Shown here one piece after another: positions 22,640 through 32,590 of a stretch of 64,000 nt of DNA. The position numbers were made by a program, and so were the translations under genes. The notes below the pieces were generated by a model. That model was not told the origin of the DNA, ran no database searches, and was given only the letters and a program-made list of their open reading frames with translations. Origin of the DNA: Thereva unica (lineage: Eukaryota; Arthropoda; Insecta; Diptera; Therevidae); the NCBI GenBank assembly GCA_949987705.1, contig OX465281.1:9092001-9156000 (forward strand), given 5' to 3'. Position 1 is the first letter of the stretch. Each line of letters opens with the position of its first letter.

Positions 22640-24190
22640 AGCTGCAGTGTCGACGAATCGTGTTAGGCTCGGGTGGGTAGTCAGACAAACAGTTCTCCGA
22701 AACTGTTTTTTGGTAACAACCCTCCTAAAAACGGAAGAAGGTAGGTCACTTCATTGTGAATCAGAAGATGGGCCGACGGGTACAGAAAAACATGTGGTGT
22801 CCTGGGACCTCTCCTGTCGATCACTATGTATAATCATGTTTAACTCGTTGTATGGGAACAGATCATTCACTCACAGCCCGCTTAAAGTGCTTGAGAGGGA
22901 TGATCGACCAAAAGCTTCCTTTAAACACATTCTTGGAGGGCATGGCGGATAAAGCTGCCGCTATTTGTGCACCATTTCCTAGAATACTTCCCAACGTGAG
23001 GGGTCAAACTAATCTGCCTTCTGATGGTGAGTGTGAGTAGCTCAGTTTAGTTTTACGCATTGCCCGTGAGTGAGGCAGTGTTGAACAAGAGCGCTAAGAG
23101 GGAATAGAAACATGCGTGCGTGCGTGCGTGCGTGCAACAATAGATATTTCAGAAACGTATGCATTCAAGTGTGATCTCAGATATAGTTTGGGGAACATAA
23201 TGCACGCAACGCACAAGTTGGTCAACTTTCAACTTTTTCCGCATTGTCGAAATCGACATAGCCTCAAGTGCTCAGACACAACAACATACGCACACACTAC
23301 AAACATATGGACTTGTCGTTTAGATTTTTTGGATAACTATAAAATATAAGACAAAACGCAAGCACGGAATTATCTGTTAGCGGCCGCCGCACCGCTCACA
23401 TGCATGCATCTGTTTCAGCTTTACAGCAGAAAATAGACTAAAGTTGGAAACAGATAAGTGCGTCTGCACAGTACGTTCGGTGTATGTAGCGACTTTTCAT
23501 TGGCAAACAATTGCGTATTTTGGTTCCGTCTAGCCTTTTACAAATTACCAAAAAATCTAAGCGACGAGTACATGCGCATGTGTTTGGGTATTTGAAAATA
23601 TGACGAATGCGGCAATGCGGAAAAATTGGTAGTAGACCAGCTTTGGGATTGTGTGCGGCCCGTTTACGTAACTATATGTGTGTTTGCATTTCAATGCACG
23701 CACTTCTATTATATCAACTGCACCGCACGCACCAAAGTACGCTTGTATCTGTCTCCAGATTAAGCGTATTTTGCGCGTGCTGCGCATGAAGGACCATATC
23801 CAGCGATAAGGCGTGCGTGACTGCGGAAATTATACCTATAGAGATACTATTAAGAGAAGGCATGCGTCGCTATAATCCATAATATGTTATTGGGGAGAAC
23901 ATTCAGTGCGGTGGCAGTTGATGCACTGCGAGGGTGTAAGGTAATGGCGAGGCAAGTGAGGCGAGCCTGGTAAGAGTCAGTAGACCCTCGGACTTATATT
24001 GGATAAATGGGTTACGAACGAGTCTGTGGAAATGAGCTACGATCTCACGCAGTTCTTGAGTGGAAATGAAGGATATAAAAAATACCTTCATCGCTTCGCG
24101 CACTATGGTTCAGCGTTATGACTGGTATGAGTAGATATCCTAGGATAACGCAGAGCACGTCTTCTGTTATTGTGTGCGATTAGGCGATAA
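22640..24190 (+). pseudogene. R1-clade relic, split by a foldback insertion
   Basis: The pieces appear in R1 order. An ORF1-like RVRLGWVV (about 22660) comes first, then RT motif B-like VLGPLL..TMYN (about 22803-22845). The thumb follows (HSLTA, LRGMIDQKLPLNTFLEG, RILPNV in shifting frames, 22860-23000), then a 23.1-23.79 kb foldback insert. Beyond the insert are RTISSDKACVTAEIIPIEIL (about 23790-23850), VEMSYDLTQFLSGNEGYKKY (about 24025-24090) and DNAEHVFCYC (about 24150). The same residues occur in the 13.2-14.4 kb copy, so both are one family. It has many stops, frameshifts and missing segments. Confidence 0.75.
23110..23760. mobile_element. Foldback (long inverted repeat) element inserted in the R1 relic
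   Basis: Two imperfect arms of about 220 bp face each other. Anchors: TTTTTCCGCATTG at 23234-23246 versus its complement at 23613-23625, and TAGATTTTTTGG at 23321-23332 versus 23548-23559. The two pairs share a midpoint near 23430-23440. Inside is a smaller hairpin (CTGTTTC... / ...GGAAACAG, about 23411-23455). A GCGT run opens the left arm. No ORF, no certain target duplication. It interrupts the R1 relic, so it is younger. Confidence 0.7.
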
Positions 24191-25487
24191 TGGCCCGGAG
24201 ACATAGGCATCCTTCATGTCACACGCTCAATTACTCTTAAATTCTGGGTGGGTATTTTACTCAACCAGAATTTTCCGAGTGCTCACCATACCCACAATAT
24301 CCTATGTCCAGCTGCCATCGCAGAGGTTTGTGCTTCGATTCTATGCAGCGGCTTTTTCTGCTTTACTCGGCCTTTTCCCACTTAGCTGAAATTGCTTCTC
24401 TCTTATCAAAAGCTAAGACTTTAACAAATTATTCTATATCAATAGCTTCATATAATGGAATCCTAGCAGATTACCGCTTCACTCATTCAAAAATCCCGTC
24501 TGTCACCTCTGTTTACACTTTCAGTTCCATCAATCGATCCTTTGGTATTAACCTTGAACTGCAGAAGCTTATCTTAATAAAAAGGGCAAAACAAAACAAA
24601 TCACATCTATACCTTGTACATCATCAATCTTCATTGCCCGGAATCTACGACACTTGCCATTTGGGAGCCACTGAAGCCATAAATAATCGGCAAAAGGCAT
24701 TGGGAGCATGTCGAAGACAAAAATCGAGCAAGTCTCGCGAGGCATTTACATGCTCGGAATTTTCAGTTTAATTCCTGGGGCCATCTCAGGTGAAAGACAA
24801 GTTAACGCGTGAACAAGGTAAAGACTGAAATGCCTCTCGACTTGGCGTTAACAGGTAAAATTGAAACCAACAACAACCGCACAAAAAAAAATATACCCTG
24901 CGAAACATGCCAGGAACTGTTCGATGCAAGACATTTCAAAGGCTGAAGAAATGTGTTCGAGTTCAGCTGAAAAAGTCCGGCAGGTAACGAACGAATTGCA
25001 ACGTGAATATATAGTGACAGCAGCTCTACGCTTTCAGAGTTCAGGGGTGTGACCAAACTATTGACATGGAATTACAAAATTGCTTTTGCTGAGATTCTTT
25101 TTGCCGGGGAAATTAAATAAAGTAAAAAGAAAATTGCAAACTCTTTTTCCTTGGGAATATTTCAAAGTATAATCGAATCAATGGGGAGACTTTTGAACTT
25201 TGAAGAAGGTAAGCAGCTAATAACGTACTGAGTACATACATGGACGAGTATGTCGTCTAAGAAAATAAATTAATTAAAAGTGGACACATGGTCAGCCCAG
25301 TATAACGTTAGCAGTAGCCTCGATGGAAGCAGAAAGATAATTGAATTTTGTACTATAAAAAATCCATTCTACAATTTCCAATGGTAATTCTACGAAACGT
25401 AATGTATATAACGTACAAGAAGACTACATAACATCAGTTACCAATAAAGTAATAAACTAAGAAACGCCATCAGATTAATATCGTCAA
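24191..25487. other. Non-coding
   Basis: The longest frame (24304-24771, plus) has no family motif and is probably chance. Nothing else recognised. Confidence 0.4.
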
Positions 25488-25620
25488 ACAATATTAAAAT
25501 GATGCTTGGAGATATAAACGCTAAAACAAGAAAAGAAGTTCATAGGCGGTATAGGAAACTCGTCTCAATGCTACTAGTGACAATGGTAGAAGATTGGTCG
25601 TGGTGGATTCAGGTGAGGCC
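25488..25620 (+). pseudogene. RTE-clade endonuclease fragment
   Basis: The plus strand reads MMLGDINAKTRKEV, then in shifted frames GGIGNSS and NATSDNGRRLVVVDS. This follows the RTE endonuclease pattern 'm.GDfNAK.g.......ig.h.l.....nG.rl..fa'. The GD(F)N catalytic motif is mutated to GDIN. Only about 40 residues survive, with at least two frameshifts. Confidence 0.65.
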
Positions 25621-25747
25621 CTTGCGGCCATTGCCCCCCTCTCAATACCTATGTGAATCACATCAAACGAGCATTTGAAAAAAAAATTGTCGGACGGTAA
25701 ACTTCAGTCCTTTCGACTGTTACTAAAAACAATAGATTTTCGAAACG

Positions 25748-25965
25748 TACAGGGTGCGCCATCTAGACCTTCGGTATTTCAACATTGAATAACTCTGACA
25801 TTTTCTAGCCGATCTCGACAAAGTTACAAGATTCTGAAAAGTCATTTAGAACCATTTTAGCTATGGGTCAATACACAGCGAAAGAATGCGCTGAACTTGC
25901 AGCGCTCTACATTGAAAACATTCCCACAATTGTGAAAATTGAAATTGTGCAACTGTGAAATTTTG
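25748..25965 (+). pseudogene. Tc1/mariner-like 5' end with transposase N-terminus
   Basis: TACAGGGTGCGCCATCTAG at 25749 is a plausible terminal repeat, followed by TTGAATAACTC at about 25785. A start codon at 25864 gives MGQYTAKECAELAALYIENI, like the N-terminal helix-turn-helix of several insect Tc1/mariner transposases. The frame then degrades and a SINE follows at 26012. The inverted TACAGGGTG plus GAATAACTC combination recurs inside the Transib element near 40870-40936. Confidence 0.55.
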
Positions 25966-26011
25966 ATAACGAACGAAGCTCATTCTTACACTTTCGAAAT
26001 TGGTGAACAGA

Positions 26012-26482
26012 GAGTCCACACCTCGGTAGTCTAGGGGTAAGGCGCCTGACTACAATCCCCAGAGGTCCCGGGTTCGCTTCCCGGCGGAGCCACGGTCCTA
26101 GACTTTCCCAATTTTCCGCCTACATAACTTTCCTTCTTTCTTCTTCCCACTTTGCATTCCTGATTCCTCCTGTCATAGCCTTCACTAGTGGTTCTCCGAT
26201 CCACCAAGCGCATGTCATCGGTTGGTTGATGATGACATTCAACTCGTTTCAGGAGGCATAACACTCCAGCGAGTTGTTCTCGATACCCCGATTTCAGAGT
26301 CGCGAAATGGTTGGGAGTAGGTGAAATAAAAAAATACCGCAGCTAGGTTGTGACAGTTCTTTCCTTCTCTTCTCTCTCTATCTTCTGACTAGAGCTGCTG
26401 TTCGACATTTCAAAAATAAATACATGGTCGACAGTACAAAGGGGCCTTCCCTAAGTCTCTAGTGTGTCACATAAAAAAAAAC
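26012..26482 (+). repeat. tRNA-derived SINE, copy 2 (longest)
   Basis: The head has an A box (GGTAGTCTAGGGGTAAGG, 26025-26042) and a B box (CCCGGGTTCGCTTCCCGG, about 26068), closing with GGAGCCACGG. The body includes CTGATTCCTCCTGTCATAGCC and CAGGAGGCATAACACTCC. The tail runs TAGAGCTGCTGTTCGACAT, GTACAAAGG, CACAT and an A-run at 26474-26481. RNA polymerase III would start at the head. Like all SINEs it depends on a LINE for movement. Related copies lie at 10264-10591 and 35215-35567. Confidence 0.85.
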
Positions 26483-26499
26483 AACACGTCATTCACTAC

Positions 26500-27000
26500 A
26501 CACCACTGCATGGCTAGAAAGTCACTGTTTGAGCCTTAGAGTGCTCAAAAACTACCATCGTACCAATTTTCTTCAAGGTTGGAGAAAACATCGACGGTGC
26601 ACGCTATCAATGGATGTTGTCCCACTTTGTGTGTCCGAAAGTGTCTTTTGTAACATTTACACAAAGCTAGATACAAAAAAACTCGATGTATGGATTCGAA
26701 CGTTGACCGACCCATTTCTGGAACATCTGATGATCGCTGATGATAAATGGATCAAGCACGACAATCAAAAGCATCACAGATGGTATACAAAGAATGACGA
26801 ACCCTCGCAAGCTTTCGTGAAGCCAGGATTGGCCACCACCATAAACACTAGTGCGATTGGAATGCAATCGTCCCTTATGAGGTACTTCCACTTTGTCAGA
26901 CAATTACTTTTCAACTCTACTGTGGTCAATTGTGGAGATTACGCCAGGCAATTGAACGAGAACAGCCCAAGCTGATCGATAGGAAAGGTTTTATTTTCCA
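26500..27000 (+). pseudogene. mariner-family (DD34D) transposase fragment
   Basis: The plus frame 26529-26975 carries DPFLEHLMIADDKWIKHDNQ, NDEPSQ and VKPGL, then LLFNSTVVNCGDYARQL, and just downstream LIDRKGFIFHH. These match mariner transposases: 'TGDEKWi.Ydn', 'W...gep.q', 'kPgl', and the 'fhhDNArPH' block with the second Asp, here lost because the sequence stops after FHH. The N-terminal DNA-binding region is scrambled and the C-terminus is absent. It ends exactly where the Helentron endonuclease stop codon lies on the other strand, so one insertion probably truncated the other. Confidence 0.75.
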
Positions 27001-28140
27001 TCACAACAAACTCTTTTCTGTGTTATTCTGTGTTATTCTGTTAAGGATAGGTCGATGGTAGGAAAAGTATGAAATGAATGGGAGTGTTTCAAGTGTAATG
27101 TGCCTTGAAAAAGTCAAATCGAGGGTTGTTCCTCTCAGCGTTGTTGACTTAGTAACATCTGATGTGCATTCGAGATTGTACATATCCTTCATGAATTTGA
27201 GGAATGTATCATCATTTTTCACGTTTGTGTTGAAGTCGCCACAAAGAAGAATTGGTACATTGGTATCAACTTGCATGATCGGATGCCCATACTGCCTGTT
27301 ATGCAAATACGGAAAGAGTGCTTGGTGCAGCAATACACTAATGTTTGAGACACTTGCTCCAGGATGAATATACACAGCGCCAAGTACAATTTTAAACGTT
27401 GTATCAGCAGTGAAGTATGTAATTTCAGCCAAGCGGACCTCGCCTGTGTTTCTGATGAGACGAATTGTGTCCGACAATTCAACGTGGAGAACTTTGGCCG
27501 TGGATGTTGATGTTAATTTTCGATAGATTGCCACTCCACCAGCTGCGTTTGTATCAGAATCCGATCGATTATTCTGCCTGGTTATACATTCATAATTATT
27601 GATTGGAACTGGATCAAAATTGTCACGCATCCACGTTTCAGTCAATACCAAATAATCCGATTTTGGTATCACGGGATCCGTTTCAATATCGGCGAAGTGC
27701 GCAGACAAACTCTGAACATTATGGTTTGTCACTACAGTTTGCCCAGCGTTGTTACCGTCATCACAAAATTTCACTGCTTTCGAAGTGTCCACGGAGTCGA
27801 ATGTGTTCGTTACGGACATCTTGCGTAGTCTGTGAGTCGTTCTCATCCCGTCCGTGTTTGAAGATAAAAGGCGCATCTTTTTCCGTGATGATATGCAATC
27901 CGTCTATATTCGTTACCCGACTCAGCGCCACGTACACCAACTGTTGTGGTTGCTCCGAGGAGTATTTATAAACAATAACAGTAAACGTGCCACCTTGCGA
28001 CTTGAGAATGGTAATAGCACAAGCAGGAACGCAAGGAAACTGTTTTCGTTTGCATTTCACAGTTTTCGTCAGTGTAATGTTCACTACTTTCTTATACACC
28101 GGCACCCAGTTAGGAGACAGAGTGTTTGGCTTGCTTTGCT
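27001..28140 (-). pseudogene. Helentron (Helitron2) C-terminal fragment: helicase end plus endonuclease
   Basis: 28105-27790 (minus) encodes the last motifs of a Pif1-like Rep-helicase: CAITILKSQGGTF, then QQLVYVALSRVT and LHII. After a frameshift near 27795 the next frame (to 27001) is an APE-type endonuclease: NHNVQSLSAHF, LTETWMRDN (Glu at about residue 80), LLCGDFNTN (213-216), TTLDLTFSRH and FSYHRPILN (His 274). This helicase-endonuclease order is known from Helentrons, the Helitron2 group, where the endonuclease was acquired from a non-LTR element. The Rep domain and most of the helicase are missing. The endonuclease frame itself has no stop for 291 codons. Confidence 0.82.
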
Positions 28141-31100
28141 TATTGTTGACAATTTGACAAATTTAATCTAATTAAATATTGACAATTTTAATCAAATTTT
28201 TAAGATTACTACGATCAAATTTTTAAAATTACTACGGGACATAACGGGACAATGAGTCATCATTTTTCGTGCATGCAGCCGGCGTTCATCGAACGTTGTC
28301 ACGTCAAAATGTTTGATCCAATTTTTCACCCAGAAACCAAGCTACGAAAAATTTTCCAGATCAAAGAATTTTTCTATCCGACTTTGAAAAAGGACTGCCA
28401 AGGTTAATATACCAATCCCTAGAAAAACCTGTAAATCTGTGTCTAGAGGTATAACTAGACCCATATACCCTGAGGGTATGTATGTAAATATTCGAGACCA
28501 GTCCTCCAGTTAGGTGGTTGGGCGAGAGGTTGTCAAACTCTCCTCGAAAAGCAATTCTGGTTATGCAATCAAGAAGTTAGGCTATGGGCAGTCAGGATTT
28601 TTCACCAAACACCTGAAATTCATTTAAAAATCGGAAAATAATTGCGAATGCATTACGTATTGAGATCTTAGCAGTAAATTTGTCAGCCCTTTTCAGTGAT
28701 TAATTTATTATTATCTGCAGCCGAATTAAACTGCATGAATTATAAATGCATATAAAAAGGGTTTCCATTAAAAAGTACTCAGCCATTCCCCGGTGCCGCA
28801 CAACTAGCAGCCGGAGCCACTTACACTCAGCTTCAGTCTCCGTCATCTCAACGCCGCCGTGACTTTTTTCGGGCGTAAATTAAAAATTTAAACAAAAGTA
28901 ATTTAAATTAAGTAATATGGTTGAGCACGAGCGCATGATTAATTGCAGCGAATAAAAGCGACAAATCGTCTGCTCCGGAGCGCGGCATTCCGCGAACATG
29001 CGACAATTAAATAATTCAAGCTGCTCGACTCTAATCTAGCAAAGTCATCTCGGAGCACCTAGCGACGCTGGGCGACGCAGAGCGGTTATTCCACTTCATT
29101 TGGAGCTCCTCTAATTATTCCGGGCTCCGCTCGGTGTGCATCTGAAGTCGCTGCAAGAGCTGCAATTAGCAGCTGCTGCGCCACCAGCAAGACGACACAT
29201 CGATACCTAATTTTCCACTTCACAAGCTGTGATTAGTCTAATTGGGCTACTTAGGTGCTCCGGGAGAACGGGGTGAGTGCACCTAGATGATGACTCGATA
29301 AATATGCGAATGGCGCTCTAATGAGATGTTTAAGACCCTTGTCACTTAGTTACGTCGCGAAAGGTGGCTCTGGCCGGGGCTTATCTATCCGGGAAGTGAA
29401 TGGTGTGCGCCATTGTGGTTTTTCCTGTATGGGGTGCTGGGGTGGGATGGAGGTGGAACTGTCTTTTATTATCGCCTGTAAAATATGCACGCTCAGGCTT
29501 ACGTCACACGATGAATAATCGAAGTGCTCGCGACCATCGTTGCTGCTGAAAATGGCTGTCATACCCGGAGACGCCCGCCCGGAACACCCGGAACGCCCCC
29601 GGTTATCCATCGTTTATCCACCTCCGGTGTGCGTGCAAAATACCCTAGCGGATAGGACACCATCAATAATTCTCCATGGACGGAAAGGAAAAACGCTGTC
29701 AATACACCGCGAAGCACAGGCTACCTACCGTTTACGGTGCACGTAGCCCGACGTGGACACGTGCTGGAGCTACTTAACACAGCCCCAATATGGCGGTCTC
29801 TTTGCGCTGTAATGCTCCTCGGCGCTTTCGCCGCGACCTAATTGAAAATTGCTCATGAATTTTCGATTAATGTTAGCCAGGCCCCGGCCATTGTGTGTCA
29901 TGACGCGGATGTGGGTCAAGCGCCGCAAAAGGCGATCCCCGCCGTTCGGGGTAATAAGCCAAGAGTTGCGCGAGGACAAATTGACCACCAATTAACCGGA
30001 ACAATGGACAGCGGACACCCACCTGGTATCGTTTCGCCTCCATAAACTCGCAGCAGCGGAGGTACTTTCAGAGCCCGGACTAGCCTCCGGGCTGCAATCC
30101 CTCTTCTGGTGAGTCCAAAGTTTCCTGACAAAGGACCCAGATGGAAAGTTTAATTGGGGGCGGGGGGGAATTACTTCCTTTTTTGACTAGCAGTTTTCGT
30201 TTCCTTATTTTCCCCTTTTTAATGAGGTTTGACATTAAAAGTTTTCGCCGGAAAAAATCCGCTCGTTTTTATGGCATCTTAGGACCCGCCGCCAGTGGAT
30301 TATGACGAATAACTTTTTACGGGGAAACTCGGAATTTGAACGTAGTTCACTTTTGTTATAAAATTAATAAGCGGAAAACGAAGGTAAGAAAACGCGGAAA
30401 CTTGGAAAAACTTCGATTTTTGTAAGGACATTGCTGGATCCTTGTCGGCAGGATGTTAGGCAATAAATCCAGTGATGCATGATCCAAAATCTCTGAACTT
30501 TCTATTTAACCATAATTCATTTGAGCAATGGAGACCCAATTCGTGAAAATTCAAGCCTTTGTGGGTGTTAAAAGAAAATTGAAAATATTTTTTATCTACC
30601 TAGTTATGTTGCAGGTTTTACTTATTACATATCCAAACTACAGATTGCACTAATCAGTATCTTGATGCAGTATCTTGATGCTATTGGTCGAAAACTGGTG
30701 AGTTAAAAACAGAAATGACGAACAAAGGAGAAAAACAAAATATTTTTTGGTTCTTCAACAAGGTGAAATATTTTTTTGTGGGTGCTGTTGAGAGTTCACT
30801 CCGCTTCATTTTCGCATAAAGTCGTATCAGTTGGACACTAAACGAGCCATAAACTGTCTCTCTTCCAATGTCTTCCGGGCATAACTTCTGCTCAATGCTC
30901 AAAGCAACCCTTCCCTGGCACCACGACGTTTTCTTTTCTTACGTTTTCGATCTACAATTATCACTACACGTTAACCAAGATGAATAAGTGGTTTATGAAA
31001 CATCAACAACCCTAAGCGTATGGCGTTAAGCTCCTCCACCTAGGGCCATTGGAAGAAAGTGCATGGTGTTATTTCTCTTCACCACAAATATTCCCCTGGT

Positions 31101-32513
31101 GTATCTACAAGATTTGTTCCTAGTCCAGCAAACTGCACCATGTGTTCATGTACCCCAGTAACCTTCACTATTGACTTACTTGTGCCGTTGGGGCTAATGA
31201 CCACATGCTTTCGTAAATGCTTGTTGACCCAGTATTGCCTATCGAGGGTTCCTTTGAGAAAGAACTTGAGTGCTGGAACTGAAACTGTACGTGTGTACAT
31301 ACAAATTAAAATTAAATAAACTACACCAAAAATAAATAATAAAAATGTAAGTTTCGCTCGAAACTCACTTCGAAAAAGACTGGCGAGCTTATTAGTCCTG
31401 TGCAACGATAGTCTTTAAGTACGATAATCTAAAAGACGATTTTACATAACGAAAATGATCAAGTTCCCATAAAACACATTCAGCAGTACATTTGGTGCAG
31501 AATTTTGATGAAAATTTGCCGTCATATGCCCGTGTGTACAGTTCGGAACTCGGCCAATTAATTCTTTTGGTCAAGTTGTGAGCCCGTACTTGGTCCCATT
31601 AAAAATAGTTAAAACCCTGCCGCCATAAAATGTCCCTTAACAATTTAAGCGGCCGGTGTTCGCCCGTTGTACTTTTACTCGGGTTGGCACTCTTAGCTAG
31701 CTTCATAACTATTGCTGTTACAGTAGGCTAAGGCTTTTCAGGATCCAGATACGCCGAGACGTCGAATAAATCTTCCTCGCTCAACCCTACTTTCACAACA
31801 ATTACAGGGTCCGAGCTGTAGTTAGGTCATAGTAAGAGTTTACGAGTTTCTTAACTAGAATGTTGAACCAAGGTTTACCACTGTTTGTATGTTGTAAAAT
31901 ATGGTTTATTGCACGGAGCACGTTCCGTGACGGTAGATGACTTAACCATGGATTCAAAGTCAAAGTGTCTTCCTCAAGGAGAAAGACGTGCAGATTATCT
32001 GAGACACATAGTCTGTCCCTGAGGTTAATCTTTCGTCATTTCAGCATTTTACCTTACATCTGCTGTCGGAAAATCTACAGCAGCAGTATCAGGGAAAGAA
32101 TTATTTTCTTTTGAAACAGTAACCACCACAGCAGCTTCAATTCTATGTGGGCTTTACTTTTGCGGCTTTTGTCGAAAGTGCTGCGATTACCTCCTAAAGC
32201 TGGAATCGAAAGAAATTACACAACTTTGATAAGCTTATACGAAAACACAATCACTTCGACTGCAAATTTAATAAAAGTAATATTTCTTTTTTGACGCTAT
32301 CTTTCTGTAAGCCATCAATTTGATAAAAAAAACCCAGCCCGTAAGAGGATGATTATAAAATACAAAATTTTAAAACCAGTATTTTTTTAGTAATATCATA
32401 AATTTCACAGAAAAATAAATTTGGACAGTTGGACGGAGGCGTCAAGTCGCAAATACCACGCATTTCTGCAAATTTCTGTAATAATTTCCCCAAAAAATTC
32501 GAAAGGTAAATAA
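28141..32513. other. Mostly unique non-coding DNA, GC-richer at 28.6-30.2 kb
   Basis: No repeat family or protein domain seen. The 28.6-30.2 kb part is noticeably less AT-rich, and its ORFs look like chance frames. It holds the candidate promoter listed separately. 30.3-32.5 kb is AT-rich without recognisable features. Confidence 0.4.
28751..28838 (+). promoter_or_regulatory. Candidate TATA-Inr core promoter
   Basis: TATAAAAAG at 28751-28759 lies 30 bp upstream of the A of TCAGCC (28779-28784), the standard insect TATA-to-start spacing. A better Initiator match, TCAGTC (consensus TCAKTY), is at 28833-28838. No ORF starts nearby, so any transcript would begin with an untranslated exon. Pattern match only. 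Confidence 0.3.
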
Positions 32514-32590
32514 TTATCGGTGTGAAACAAGAAAGATTGTTGTTTTATAGGTGATATAAAACAACAATCTTTCTTGTTTCACACCGATAA
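32514..32590. repeat. Perfect 36-bp inverted repeat with 5-nt loop
   Basis: Arms 32514-32549 and 32555-32590 are exact reverse complements (start TTATCGGTGTGAAAC, end TTGTTTTATA) around the loop GGTGA. No mismatch in 36 bp. Confidence 0.95.

Noticed and set aside
23123..23142. GCGT tandem run as a CRISPR-like or regulatory array
   Set aside because: Simple tetranucleotide microsatellite of about five units at the edge of the foldback element.
24304..24771. 155-codon plus-strand ORF
   Set aside because: No family motif, serine/leucine-rich composition typical of chance frames, no promoter or splice context.
29321..30131. Several 60-90 codon ORFs on both strands in the less AT-rich block
   Set aside because: Overlap each other on both strands and carry no domain signal; explained by base composition lowering stop-codon frequency.
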